Assembly: GCF_029318635.1 (NCBI RefSeq)
Contig: NZ_CP119676.1
Coordinates: 1,487,001-1,551,000 of the forward strand
Source: Varunaivibrio sulfuroxidans
GTDB lineage: Bacteria; Pseudomonadota; Alphaproteobacteria; Rhodospirillales; Magnetovibrionaceae
DNA: 64,000 bases
Direction: 5' to 3'
The first letter of the stretch is position 1. Each line of letters begins with the position of its first letter. The notes beneath the pieces were generated by a model that was given only the letters and a program-made list of their open reading frames with translations, was not told the origin of the DNA and did no database searches. Positions 53,255-62,954 of the stretch are shown here, one piece after another. The position numbers and the translations under genes are program-made.

Positions 53255-55060
53255 ATGACCGGTGCGAAAAAAAATAACCCGGACGCCCAGGCGGCGACAA
53301 AGAAACCCTCCACCGCCGAGCGTATTATCGACGCCCTGGGCGTTTCGCCGGGCATCGGCATCGGCCGGGTTCATGTGCGTGACGGCGCCGGTTTTTCGGT
53401 GCCCGAATACGCCATTGATCCCGGCGCCATCGAGGCCGAGTGCAGCCGCCTTGAGGACGCCGTCGTCGCGGCGCGGCGGCAAATCGCGCAATTGCGCACC
53501 CGTTCGCGCGAGCTGCCCACCGCCGCCGCCGAAGAAATGGATATTTTGCTCGACGCCTACCAGCAGATGCTGACCGATTCCCGCCTGGTGCGCGGCGCCT
53601 TTCGGCGCATCCGCGAGGAACGGTTCAACGCCGAGGCCGCGGTTCAGCATGAAACCCAGGAAATCGCGGAAAGTTTCGCCGCCCTGAAAGACCGTTACAT
53701 CGCCGCGCGCATAGACGACATCCGCGAAGTCGCCACCCGCCTGATTCGTAACCTCAACAACACCCCCGACCATCCCGTTACCGGCGTTCCCAAGGGCAGC
53801 GTCATCGTGACCGAGGAAATGACCCCCGCCGACGCGGCGCAATTGGACCCCGCCCTCGTCACCGGGTTCGCCGCCATGCTGGGCGGCGCCCAAGGCCACA
53901 CCGCGATTATGGCGCGGGCGCTGGGCATTCCGGCGGTATTGGGCGCGACCCAGCTTCTACAAGGCGCCCGGACGGGCGACCGGGTCATCATCGACGGCGG
54001 CCGCGGCCGGGTGATCGTCAACCCCAGTTCACGGACCTTGACCCGCTACGAGAAGATGCGCGCCGATCAGCGTCAGGCCTTGGCGCGCTTAAGCCGCATG
54101 AAAAAATTGCCCTCGGTAACTCGGGACGGCGTCGCGATCACCCTGCACGCCAATGTCGAACTGCCGATGGAAATGGCGACGGTGGCCCGCTCGGGCGCCA
54201 CCGGAATCGGCCTGCTACGTACCGAGTTCATGTTCATGAACCGTAAAGACATCCCCGACGAGGATGAACAATATCGCGATCTCAGGGACATCGTCGCGGC
54301 GATGAACGGCGGCCTGGTGACCATCCGCACCCTGGATATCGGCGGCGAAAAGGCGGCCGCCCAGTTGACCGACGGCTTTGGCGACAGCACCGCCTCGGCG
54401 TTGGGGCTGCGTGGCATTCGCCTGTCCTTGGCGAAACCCGCTATTTTGGAAACCCAATTCGCCGCCATCTTGCGCGCCGGCGCTCACGGGCCGGTGCGCA
54501 TTCTGCTACCGATGGTCTCGACCATCGACGAGGTACGCCACGCGCGCGATATTTTAGCCCGCGTGGTGCGCCGCCTGAAGCGCAAACGGGTGAAAATCGC
54601 CCCCACACCACCGCCCATCGGGGTGATGATCGAAGTGCCCAGCGCCGCCCTGTCCGCCGACGCCCTGGCGCAAAGCGCCGATTTTTTCGCCATCGGCTCC
54701 AACGATCTGACCCAGTACACCCTGGCCATCGACCGCACCGACGAGCGCGTCGCCCATTTGTACGACCCCCTGCATCCCGCCGTTTTGCGGCTCATTCAAT
54801 TTTCCACCGAGGCCGCTTGGCGCGCCCGCAAGCCGGTCAGCATCTGCGGCGAGATGGCGGGCGATCCGCGTTTTTGCGCCTTGCTGTTGGGGTTGGGGTT
54901 CCGCGAACTGTCGATGGCTCCCGGCAGCATCGGGTTGGTCAAACAGCGCATCCGCGATATCGAGCTGGCGGCGGCGCAACGGCGCGCCCAGGTCATTATG
55001 GACCAAATCGACGCCGGACGAATCGCCATGCTGCTCGATGATTTCAACGCCCTCGCCTGA
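53255..55060 (+). CDS. ptsI: PTS enzyme I
   Basis: 601 residues. Phosphohistidine domain: His215 in GGAQGHTAIMARALG; PEP-binding barrel with GIGLLRTEFMFM, EVPSAALSADALA, FAIGSNDLTQYTLA and CGEMAGD. Takes phosphate from PEP to HPr. No GAF domain as in EI-Ntr (PtsP). The N-terminal 20 residues are a short extension. The last gene of the hprK-rapZ-EIIA-HPr-EI row. Confidence 0.95.
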   Translation: MTGAKKNNPDAQAATKKPSTAERIIDALGVSPGIGIGRVHVRDGAGFSVPEYAIDPGAIEAECSRLEDAVVAARRQIAQLRTRSRELPTAAAEEMDILLDAYQQMLTDSRLVRGAFRRIREERFNAEAAVQHETQEIAESFAALKDRYIAARIDDIREVATRLIRNLNNTPDHPVTGVPKGSVIVTEEMTPADAAQLDPALVTGFAAMLGGAQGHTAIMARALGIPAVLGATQLLQGARTGDRVIIDGGRGRVIVNPSSRTLTRYEKMRADQRQALARLSRMKKLPSVTRDGVAITLHANVELPMEMATVARSGATGIGLLRTEFMFMNRKDIPDEDEQYRDLRDIVAAMNGGLVTIRTLDIGGEKAAAQLTDGFGDSTASALGLRGIRLSLAKPAILETQFAAILRAGAHGPVRILLPMVSTIDEVRHARDILARVVRRLKRKRVKIAPTPPPIGVMIEVPSAALSADALAQSADFFAIGSNDLTQYTLAIDRTDERVAHLYDPLHPAVLRLIQFSTEAAWRARKPVSICGEMAGDPRFCALLLGLGFRELSMAPGSIGLVKQRIRDIELAAAQRRAQVIMDQIDAGRIAMLLDDFNALA

Positions 55061-55190
55061 ACGCGACGCGCCAATCGACCCATCACGAAAACCGCGGTGA
55101 TGCGGACCGGGACAAAGTTCCTGGCGGGGGAACGTGCGCCACCCCATATCTCTTCGAGATGGGAGAAACAGAGTGTGCGCTACTTTTTCC

Positions 55191-55220
55191 TTGCTTGTAA
55201 TATAAAGGTATCTTTATATT
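55191..55220 (+). promoter_or_regulatory. ahcY promoter with overlapping perfect palindrome
   Basis: TTGCTT (55191-55196), 17-base spacer, TTATAT (55214-55219). A perfect dyad with arms AATATAAAG (55199-55207) and CTTTATATT (55212-55220) around GTAT covers the spacer and -10. A repressor bound there would block the promoter. An ArsR-type SAH/SAM-responsive regulator (SahR-like) is a candidate by analogy. Confidence 0.55.
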
Positions 55221-55310
55221 GTTATCACGCTTTTCGAGACGACGCCCGCTGAAGCACGATGGGCGCCGTCGTATCGTTCGTGCTTTTCAGCTTGCGGAGT
55301 CCGTATCATC

Positions 55311-56714
55311 ATGAGTTCCACCGACTACAAAGTCGCCGACATGAATTTGGCCGAATGGGGCCAGAAAGAAATTGATCTGGCGGAAACCGAAATGCCGGGC
55401 CTGATGGCCCTACGCGAGGAATTCGGCGCGGCGCAGCCCCTGAAGGGCGCCCGGATCGCCGGGTCCCTGCACATGACCATCCAAACCGCGGTTTTGATCC
55501 AAACTTTGAAAGCCTTGGGCGCCGATCTGCGTTGGGTGTCGTGTAATATTTTTTCGACCCAGGATCACGCCGCGGCGGCGATCGCCGCGGACGGGATTCC
55601 GGTGTTCGCCCACAAAGGCGAAACCCTCGAGGAATACTGGGATTATACCCACCGCTTGTTCGAATGGGGCGACGGCGGCGTCGCCAACATGATTTTGGAT
55701 GACGGCGGCGACGCCACCTTGCTGATCCATTTGGGCTGCGACGCCGAGAAAGATATCACGGTGCTCGACAATCCCGGCTCCGAAGAAGAGGAAGTTCTGT
55801 TCGCCGCCATCAAGGCCCATCTCGCCAAGGACCCCGCCTGGTACAGCAAAGCCGGAGCCGAACTTAAAGGCGTTACCGAAGAAACCACCACGGGCGTCCA
55901 CCGCCTGTACGAAATGGCGAAAAAGGGCACCTTGAGATTTCCCGCCATTAACGTTAACGACAGCGTCACCAAATCCAAATTCGACAACAAGTACGGCTGC
56001 CGCGAGAGTCTGGTGGACGGCATTCGCCGCGCCACCGACGTCATGCTGGCGGGGAAGGTCGCGATGGTCGCCGGTTACGGCGACGTCGGCAAGGGGTCCG
56101 CGGAAAGCCTGCGCAGCGCCGGTTGCCGGGTGCTGGTCTCCGAAGTCGATCCGATCTGCGCCCTGCAGGCGTGCATGGAGGGCTTTGAGGTCGTCACCCT
56201 GGAGCAGGCCCTGCCCGAGGCCGACCTGTACGTCACCACGACCGGCAACCTGGACATCATCACCGTCGATCACATGCGCGCCATGAAGGACCGCGCCATC
56301 GTTTGCAACATCGGGCACTTCGATAATGAAATACAGATTGCCGGCCTGAAGAATTTCAAGTGGACGAACATCAAGCCGCAAGTCGATGAAATTACCTTCC
56401 CCGACGGCAACCGAATCATCCTGCTCGCCGAAGGCCGTCTGGTCAATCTGGGCTGCGCCACCGGGCACCCCAGCTTTGTGATGAGCGCGTCCTTCACGAA
56501 CCAAGTTCTGGCGCAGATCGAACTGTGGCGCAATAACGCCGACGGCAAATACGTCAACGACGTCTACGTCCTGCCCAAACATCTCGACGAGAAGGTCGCC
56601 GCCCTCCACCTCGAAAAATTAGGGGCGACGCTAACCAAGTTGACCCCCCAACAGGCCGATTATATCGGCGTCGGCGTGGACGGCCCCTTCAAGCCGGAAC
56701 AATACCGCTACTAG
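55311..56714 (+). CDS. ahcY: adenosylhomocysteinase
   Basis: 467 residues, normal for the bacterial type with the about 40-residue insert. N-terminal [39 protein letters not shown], the NAD-binding [11 protein letters not shown] and C-terminal [13 protein letters not shown] are all present. It hydrolyses S-adenosylhomocysteine to adenosine and homocysteine, linking with MetX in the methyl cycle. Its stop codon TAG is part of an inserted inverted-repeat element. Confidence 0.97.
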   Translation: MSSTDYKVADMNLAEWGQKEIDLAETEMPGLMALREEFGAAQPLKGARIAGSLHMTIQTAVLIQTLKALGADLRWVSCNIFSTQDHAAAAIAADGIPVFAHKGETLEEYWDYTHRLFEWGDGGVANMILDDGGDATLLIHLGCDAEKDITVLDNPGSEEEEVLFAAIKAHLAKDPAWYSKAGAELKGVTEETTTGVHRLYEMAKKGTLRFPAINVNDSVTKSKFDNKYGCRESLVDGIRRATDVMLAGKVAMVAGYGDVGKGSAESLRSAGCRVLVSEVDPICALQACMEGFEVVTLEQALPEADLYVTTTGNLDIITVDHMRAMKDRAIVCNIGHFDNEIQIAGLKNFKWTNIKPQVDEITFPDGNRIILLAEGRLVNLGCATGHPSFVMSASFTNQVLAQIELWRNNADGKYVNDVYVLPKHLDEKVAALHLEKLGATLTKLTPQQADYIGVGVDGPFKPEQYRY

Positions 56715-56765
56715 GGTCAGGACCTATTCATCTGATGTATCTGGTTTAAGGGGTCCTGACCCTAA
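56711..56765. mobile_element. short copy of the MITE-like element at the ahcY stop
   Basis: Inverted repeats TAGGGTCAGGACC at 56712-56724 and its complement at 56752-56764. The first 37 bases match the left arm of the 23773 element with four differences, so this is an internally deleted relative. The right flank TA-A suggests that the original ahcY stop was TAA. Confidence 0.8.
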
Positions 56766-56785
56766 GCATCGAAAATATTCCGAAC

Positions 56786-56820
56786 AAAAACCCCAGGATA
56801 GGGACTATCCTGGGGTTTTT
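56786..56820 (+). terminator. ahcY intrinsic terminator
   Basis: A perfect 16-base arm (AAAAACCCCAGGATAG) pairs with its complement around GGA and ends in TTTTT. It follows the inserted element and is intact. Confidence 0.93.
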
Positions 56821-56940
56821 GCGTCTTTTAGGAGGAGCGATCCGGCGCGCCGTCCGCCCCCCTTGTGCTTCATCCTGGGGACCCCTAACATTCGCCATGG
56901 AACCCTCGACCGTTCCGTTCCGATGGGAGAGACCGCCACC

Positions 56941-59361
56941 ATGGCCACCGGCCTGCCGCACACCGTGCAAGACGTCTTCGCCAATCTACCCGCCGTCGGT
57001 GGATGGCTCGCCACGATCATGGCTTGCCTCGTGGCCGCGGGCTTCGCGTCGCTGTGGACCCGTGAACGCAAGGCCCACCGCAAAATGCGCCTCGAACGGG
57101 CGCGCCTCGTCAACGACGCCGAGATCAGCCACGAGATTCTCGCCACCGCCCCCGATGGGCTGTTCCTGTGGGTGCTGGCCAACGGCACCGAGGCCTGCTC
57201 GCGCCGCCTCGCCGTGATGATGAACCTTCCCGACGGTATCCGCACGCGCTTCGACACTTTGATCGAACGGTTCGATGAAAAGGCGCGGCGCGCCCTTGGG
57301 ACGCCGATCGAAAATTTACGCCGCCACGGCGAGACCTTCACCCTGATCGCCCCCACGGCGAACGGCAGGCGCTGGGTGCATATCATCGGCGTACGCGCCG
57401 GAACCCCGCAAGGCAAGGCGGTCGCCGATGTTTTATGGATCCGCGACCTGTCGTCTTTGGGCGCACTGGCGTTGGGCGGCGACGGCGCGCTTTTGCCAAC
57501 CTCGGCGCACGCCGTCCTCGACGCGCTGCCTTTACCGGTGTGGGTGCGCGACGAGGACCTCGCCATCACCTTCGCCAATCGGGCGGCGGGCGGTGGCGTC
57601 GGCACGGCGGCGCGGGATTTGGCGCGCCGCGCCGTAAGCGAAAACCACCCCCTTACCGAACGTCACCTGTTGACCCTGGACGAGCGGCCCCGGCTGTTCG
57701 AGATCACCGAAAATCCCTTGGGCGGGGCCGGTGGATCGGTCGGTTTCGCCGTGGACCAAACGCAGACGGAGGAACTCCAGGCGACTTTCGCGCGGGGCCG
57801 AGCGGCGCAAAATCAGGTCCTCGAAACCCTGAACACCGCGATCGCCATCTTCGACGCCGACACCACCTTGATTTTTTTCAATCGCGCCTGCGCCCGGTTG
57901 TGGGATATCGAGGCCGGTTGGTTGAAGACGGAGCCCCCCTACGCCGAGGTACTCGAACGCCTGCGTGAGCGGCGCAAGTTGCCGGAAGTCGCCGATTTTC
58001 CCGCCTACAAGGGCGAACAAATCGCCCTCTTCAAAACCGTTGACGCCGCCACCGAGACGCTGATGCACCTGCCCGACGGCGCGACTCTACGCGCCCTGGT
58101 TGGCCCATATCCTCTGGGCGGTCTGGTGATGGCGTTTGAGGACGTCACCGGGCGGCTCGACCTCGAACGCCTCTACAAAACCCTGAGCGCGGTGCAGCGC
58201 GAAACCCTCGACAATCTGTACGAGGGCGTCGCGGTGTTCGCCTCGGACGGACGTATGCGCCTGTGCAACCCGTCGTTCGTCCGGCTTTGGGAACTCAGCG
58301 ATGACGCCCCCAAACAAGGCATGCATATCGCCGCTTTCGTCGATCAATCGCGCCCCCTGATCGACGGGGTCGATGATTGGGACAATTTCAAGGAACGCAC
58401 CTTGGCCCGAATGATGAACCGCGAACCGCAGGGCGGGCGGATCGAACAAAGCGGCGGGCGCGTCCTCGATTACGCCAAGGTCGCCCTACCCGACGGGGCG
58501 GTCCTGCTCAGTTATCTGGACGTCACCGATAGCGTGCGCGTCGAGCGGGCGCTGATGGAACGCGCCGAGGCGATGGCCGAGGCCAACCTGCTGAAATCCG
58601 AGTTCATGGCCAACGTCAGCCATGAAATCCGCACCCCGCTCAACACCATCATCGGCTTCGCCTCGATCCTGGCCGACGAGTATTTCGGCAAGCTTAACGC
58701 CCGGCAGAGCGAATACACCCGCGGCATCGTCGATTCGGCGAACGACCTGACGACGGTGATCGACGATATTCTCGATTTGGCGACCATCGAGGCCGGACTG
58801 ATGGCGCTCGAACTGGATACCGTCGATGTTGGAAGCATGTTGACTTCGGTGCTCAATCTGGCGCGCGAGCGGGCAAAACGGAAAAACCTTCATCTCAACT
58901 TCGATTGCCCGACCGATATCGGCTGGCTGGTCGCCGACGAAAAACGCCTTAAACAGGTCTTGTTCAACCTGCTCTCGAACGCCATCACCCGCTCGCCTGC
59001 GGGCGGCGACGTCGATTTCATCGCCCGGCGCGATACGGCGCGGATAACCTTCACCATTTCCGACAGTGGGCGAAACATCGCGCCCCAGAATATTTATCAT
59101 ACTTTCCACGCGGTTACGCCCAATAGCCCGGCGCCAGGTAAGGACGCCGACGGATTGAACGGCCTTGGGTTATCTTTGGTGACGCGTTTCATCGAACTGC
59201 ATGACGGGCGGATCGAAATTCTGCCCCGCCGAGGTAAAAACAAGACCAAAGGTAAGAACGGGGGCGTGAGCATCGTCTGCCACCTCCCCACCGGCGCGCC
59301 CGCCCTTAGCCCGGACGATACCGACGCGACCTCCTCCGCGTCCCCGCCGTTACATCCATGA
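56941..59361 (+). CDS. PAS-domain sensor histidine kinase, DivL-like
   Basis: 806 residues: one transmembrane segment (about 15-35), several PAS-like regions, then a HisKA domain with LLKSEFMANVSHEIRTPLNTIIGFA (His561) and an ATPase domain whose N-box (FNLLSNAITRS) is near normal, while the G1 box reads SDSGRNIA instead of DxGxGI. The place after ahcY and the sequence around His561 recall DivL, the Caulobacter cell-fate kinase, which has Tyr there. Here the His is kept and ATP binding may be weak. Start: ATG 56941 with GGGAGAG upstream; 56923 is an alternative. Confidence 0.82.
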   Translation: MATGLPHTVQDVFANLPAVGGWLATIMACLVAAGFASLWTRERKAHRKMRLERARLVNDAEISHEILATAPDGLFLWVLANGTEACSRRLAVMMNLPDGIRTRFDTLIERFDEKARRALGTPIENLRRHGETFTLIAPTANGRRWVHIIGVRAGTPQGKAVADVLWIRDLSSLGALALGGDGALLPTSAHAVLDALPLPVWVRDEDLAITFANRAAGGGVGTAARDLARRAVSENHPLTERHLLTLDERPRLFEITENPLGGAGGSVGFAVDQTQTEELQATFARGRAAQNQVLETLNTAIAIFDADTTLIFFNRACARLWDIEAGWLKTEPPYAEVLERLRERRKLPEVADFPAYKGEQIALFKTVDAATETLMHLPDGATLRALVGPYPLGGLVMAFEDVTGRLDLERLYKTLSAVQRETLDNLYEGVAVFASDGRMRLCNPSFVRLWELSDDAPKQGMHIAAFVDQSRPLIDGVDDWDNFKERTLARMMNREPQGGRIEQSGGRVLDYAKVALPDGAVLLSYLDVTDSVRVERALMERAEAMAEANLLKSEFMANVSHEIRTPLNTIIGFASILADEYFGKLNARQSEYTRGIVDSANDLTTVIDDILDLATIEAGLMALELDTVDVGSMLTSVLNLARERAKRKNLHLNFDCPTDIGWLVADEKRLKQVLFNLLSNAITRSPAGGDVDFIARRDTARITFTISDSGRNIAPQNIYHTFHAVTPNSPAPGKDADGLNGLGLSLVTRFIELHDGRIEILPRRGKNKTKGKNGGVSIVCHLPTGAPALSPDDTDATSSASPPLHP

Positions 59362-59371
59362 TACGCACCGC

Positions 59372-60205
59372 CTAGCGGCAACGCAGCGATGCGTAATACG
59401 TCGCCAAGGCGTCGATATCCTGGGCGCTCAAGGCGACGACTTCGGGCGCCATGATGGCGCTAAAGCGGCGTTGTTGATGCAACTGCGGCGCGGGGCGGTG
59501 GGCGCTTTTTTGAAACTCGACCAGTTGCTGTATTAAATACATGCGTTTCTGTCCCGCCAGGTTGGGCACATTTTGATCGGTGCTGACGCCCTCTTTCCCG
59601 TGACACCCGGCGCAACGCCGGGCGATTTTGGGCGCGACGGGACGCGCGCGCGCCGCCGGCGTCACGCCGCCGCCACAAGGCAACCGGCTAAGGTAAAGGC
59701 TGAGGTCATAAATTTCATCGTCGCCCAAACCCGCCGCGTTTCGGTTCATCAGCAATTCGCTACGCAAAGAGCGGGGTGCGTACCCCAAGGCCGCCTCACT
59801 ATACGCGCGGCGAAAACTTTCCAGTTGTTCGCGCAAATAGACCGCCTTTTGACCCGCGAGCGTCGGTCGAAAAGAAAGCCCGCTGACGCCATGCGCGCCG
59901 TGACACTGCAGGCACGGCCGCGCCAAGCGCCGGCCATTTTCAATGTTGCCCCTGGAGTCCAAGCTCCCTTTGGACCTGGGGCGCAAAGTCGCCTTGGGCG
60001 TGAGGCGCGGTGCGCCCTTGGGTGCGGACCCCATAGGGTTTTTGAAATTGGACTGCTCAGAGTCCACGAGATTGAGGGGTTCCGTTCCCTGCGCGCGGGG
60101 GGCTGACATCGAAGGAAACGGCAGTTCCAGCGCGTCCGCGCACAGGGGCGCGAAAAACATACCGATTGCCGAAAAACACCCCACAATCACAGTCGAAAAA
60201 TTCAT
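59372..60205 (-). CDS. dihaem cytochrome c (c4-like)
   Basis: 277 residues: a signal peptide (about 1-25), a spacer of 60-70 residues, then two class I haem domains with CLQCH and CAGCH, each followed by an NLAGQK-type repeat (TLAGQKAVYLREQLESF, NLAGQKRMYLIQQLVEF). Periplasmic electron carrier; partner oxidase not in the window. The two domains are tandem duplicates. Confidence 0.9.
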   Translation of the reverse strand: MNFSTVIVGCFSAIGMFFAPLCADALELPFPSMSAPRAQGTEPLNLVDSEQSNFKNPMGSAPKGAPRLTPKATLRPRSKGSLDSRGNIENGRRLARPCLQCHGAHGVSGLSFRPTLAGQKAVYLREQLESFRRAYSEAALGYAPRSLRSELLMNRNAAGLGDDEIYDLSLYLSRLPCGGGVTPAARARPVAPKIARRCAGCHGKEGVSTDQNVPNLAGQKRMYLIQQLVEFQKSAHRPAPQLHQQRRFSAIMAPEVVALSAQDIDALATYYASLRCR

Positions 60206-60289
60206 ATTTCCTTTTATTTTCCTTTTATAATTAGGTTGTTAATCTGATTTTTCCCACCAGAAAGCGGCATCCTGCGCGCCCCATTCACC

Positions 60290-60622
60290 ATGATGACGGA
60301 CTCTCTTAATGTGATTTTCGCAGATGAGTTTTACACCCAAAGGTCGTGTTTTGGCCAGTCTAAAGACGCCTGGAAATTTTTAAGCGCGCCCGCGGACGTC
60401 TACTACCGAAGGGAAACGGATCATACCGCCGGGCCCTTCGGCGAGGGCGCGTCCGCCATAACGACATCCCATTTCGATACGTTCTTCGCCACGGCAGGGC
60501 ACCCCCCCCAAATCGGAGACCACGATACGCTTTCACGCATCCTTGGAGATGGGGCGAGGCCGCTCATCGCGGATCAATTGTCCACATATCCGAAAAAGCG
60601 TTATCTCGGGTCTCAAGTTTAA
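60290..60622 (+). CDS. hypothetical protein, unknown
   Basis: 110 residues without recognised domains, overlapping the 3' end of the chemoreceptor gene by four bases on the opposite strand. ATG at 60290 has no strong ribosome site. The sequence is not low-complexity, but coding status is uncertain. Confidence 0.4.
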   Translation: MMTDSLNVIFADEFYTQRSCFGQSKDAWKFLSAPADVYYRRETDHTAGPFGEGASAITTSHFDTFFATAGHPPQIGDHDTLSRILGDGARPLIADQLSTYPKKRYLGSQV

Positions 60623-62721
60623 CTCTTGCGTATATTCGCCAGGAATTTATTGACCTCGCCACGCAAGCTTTCGGACTGCTGCGACAATTCGTTCGCCGCC
60701 GACAACATTTGTTCCGCTGATTGCCCGGTTTCATCCGCCGCGTGATTGACGCCTGCGATATTCGCCGACACTTCGCCGGCGCCCGCCGCCGCCCGTTCGA
60801 CGTTGCGGGCGATTTCTTGCGTCGCCGCGCCTTGTTCTTCGACCGCCGCAGAAATGGCGGAGGCGATCTCGTTCATCCGGTTTATGGTCGCTCCGATGGA
60901 ACCGATAACCTCGACCGCGCCTTGGGTGGCGTTTTGGATATCGCCGATTTGGGTCGAAATTTCTTCCGTCGCCTTGGCCGTCGCCTTGGCCAGGTTTTTA
61001 ACCTCGCTGGCGACCACGGCAAAACCCTTACCCGCCTCACCGGCCCGCGCAGCCTCGATGGTGGCGTTCAAGGCCAGCAGGTTGGTTTGATCGGCGATAT
61101 CCGTGATCAACGCCACGACTTCGCCGATTTTTTGCGCCGCCACCGCCAAGCCCTGGACTTTTTCATTAGCCCCATCGACTTCGGCCACCGCCGTACCCGC
61201 AATCTGCGTGGACTGCGCCACCTGGCGGGATATCTCGGAGATTGAGCTGGAAAGTTCTTCCGAAGCGGACGCCACCGTCTGCACGTTGCTCGAGGCTTCT
61301 TCGGATGCCGCCGCGACCCTCGTTGCTTGCCGCGATGTCTGCTCGGCGGTGCTCGACAGCGTCGAGGCGGAAGATTGCATTTCGGTGGATGCGGACGATA
61401 CCGAGTTGACGACGCCGCCGATACTGGCCTCGAAATCGTCGGCCAGCGCCAACATGAGGCGGCGTTTTTCCTCTTCGGTTTTGTGTTTTTGCGCCTCGGC
61501 CTCGGCTTCCATTTCCTTGGAGCGGATGGCGTTATCCTTGAACACCAAAACCGCCTGCGCCATTTTTCCAATTTCGTCGGACTTGTTCAATGCCGGAATA
61601 TCGACGCTCAGATTGCCCTGGGCAAGGTCCGCCATGGCGACGGTCATGGCGTTGACCGGCCTGACGATAGAACGGATGATCAAGAAACTCACCAACCCGG
61701 CGATCAACAGGCCCACCGCCAAGATGGCCCATTCCGTGTTGAGAAGGGTCGCGACGCTGGCATTGTTTCGGGCGACGTCGATGGACAGCAATCTTTGCTG
61801 ATTTCGCTGCATCCCTCCGTGGCGCACGCCCTGCATATCTCTTTTGCCCAGTAAGATGTCCATCATCTTGAGCGCACGCGGCGACGTTTCGGTCAGGAGC
61901 ATGTAATTGGCCAAGTTCCATTTTTCGGATCCGCGGATGGCGAACATCTCGGCGGGCAGCGGAACGAATTTCTCACGTTCGGCGGAAAATATCTTGAAGG
62001 CGTCCTGCTGCTGCGCCGACAGGTGGGTAACTTGAGCGGACAAATCGGCGAAGCGCTTGGTATTTTTTTTCCACAGCGTTTTGAAATTTTCGGCGTACTT
62101 TTTCTCACCAGTCAGCAAATAAGAGCGAATATTGGCCACCCCCATAGCCAACGAGCCTCGAATGTCGGCCATCATTCCCAAAATTTGCACGCGATCGCCG
62201 CCAACGCCGACGTCGCCCTGAAGTTCCAGATCGATCATTTTGGAAATATTTTCCATCATGATCGCGACGCCCGGCGCGGCCTGGGTCTCCAAAATTTGCG
62301 TCGCGGGCTGTTCCTCGGGCGTCCCGACGATATCCTCGATCCGCTGTTGAGAGTGGCGAAATTCTTTGAGAATCCTTTTGAATTCTTTAAAATTTTCGAT
62401 GTCTTTGGGGTCGTCCCAAGATTTGGAAAGGGTGTCCATCTGGACGAGGGTGGCGTCGATATCCGCCCACATTTCGGACCGGTGTTTTTTGTACATCGCA
62501 GATCCGGTCAACATATACCCTCGCAAGGTGGCGAGCGTTCCGTAGATATCCTTGACCACGGCGGTGCTCGCTTCTGCGGTCGGCGTCCGCAAGGAAAGGA
62601 TGCGCCTTGATGTTCTATTGATTTCCGCCACGTTCCATATCGTCGTTCCGACGGCTATCGCCAGGATGACCGCCATCGCCATGAACCCGAGTATAAGGCG
62701 TCCACTAATCTTGATATTCAT
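60619..62721 (-). CDS. methyl-accepting chemotaxis protein
   Basis: 700 residues. Transmembrane helix at 8-28, a periplasmic helical sensor region of about 310 residues, second helix at about 340-362, HAMP (RSIVRPVNAMTVAMADLAQGNL), then the signalling domain with the conserved hairpin tip VALITDIADQTNLLALNATIEAARAGEAGKGFAVVASEVKNLA. Ligand unknown. The start at 62721 (MNIKISGRLILGF) is the normal MCP start. CheR from 36 kb could methylate it. The 233 bases upstream are AT-rich. Confidence 0.95.
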   Translation of the reverse strand: MNIKISGRLILGFMAMAVILAIAVGTTIWNVAEINRTSRRILSLRTPTAEASTAVVKDIYGTLATLRGYMLTGSAMYKKHRSEMWADIDATLVQMDTLSKSWDDPKDIENFKEFKRILKEFRHSQQRIEDIVGTPEEQPATQILETQAAPGVAIMMENISKMIDLELQGDVGVGGDRVQILGMMADIRGSLAMGVANIRSYLLTGEKKYAENFKTLWKKNTKRFADLSAQVTHLSAQQQDAFKIFSAEREKFVPLPAEMFAIRGSEKWNLANYMLLTETSPRALKMMDILLGKRDMQGVRHGGMQRNQQRLLSIDVARNNASVATLLNTEWAILAVGLLIAGLVSFLIIRSIVRPVNAMTVAMADLAQGNLSVDIPALNKSDEIGKMAQAVLVFKDNAIRSKEMEAEAEAQKHKTEEEKRRLMLALADDFEASIGGVVNSVSSASTEMQSSASTLSSTAEQTSRQATRVAAASEEASSNVQTVASASEELSSSISEISRQVAQSTQIAGTAVAEVDGANEKVQGLAVAAQKIGEVVALITDIADQTNLLALNATIEAARAGEAGKGFAVVASEVKNLAKATAKATEEISTQIGDIQNATQGAVEVIGSIGATINRMNEIASAISAAVEEQGAATQEIARNVERAAAGAGEVSANIAGVNHAADETGQSAEQMLSAANELSQQSESLRGEVNKFLANIRKS

Positions 62722-62954
62722 TATGCTTCCCCTCGATGCGTCCTCCACGTATTCGAACAGAACGCCGCCCTAACCCGAGAGGAAATGTCATGGTGAAAAT
62801 TTATGTTGTGTGAAATTGAGATGTCTCTTGAGAAAATAAACGTTATTTTAGTGTAAAATTTACTTTCGTTGATAGTATATTTGTAAACATTAAAATCATG
62901 TAAGGACGGCGCGTTTTTCTTAAAAATCGGCGATCCCGAAGTTGCCTTCACCGG

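Noticed and set aside
55061..55310. SAH riboswitch before ahcY
   Set aside because: No SAH-riboswitch consensus; the palindrome over the promoter explains regulation more simply.
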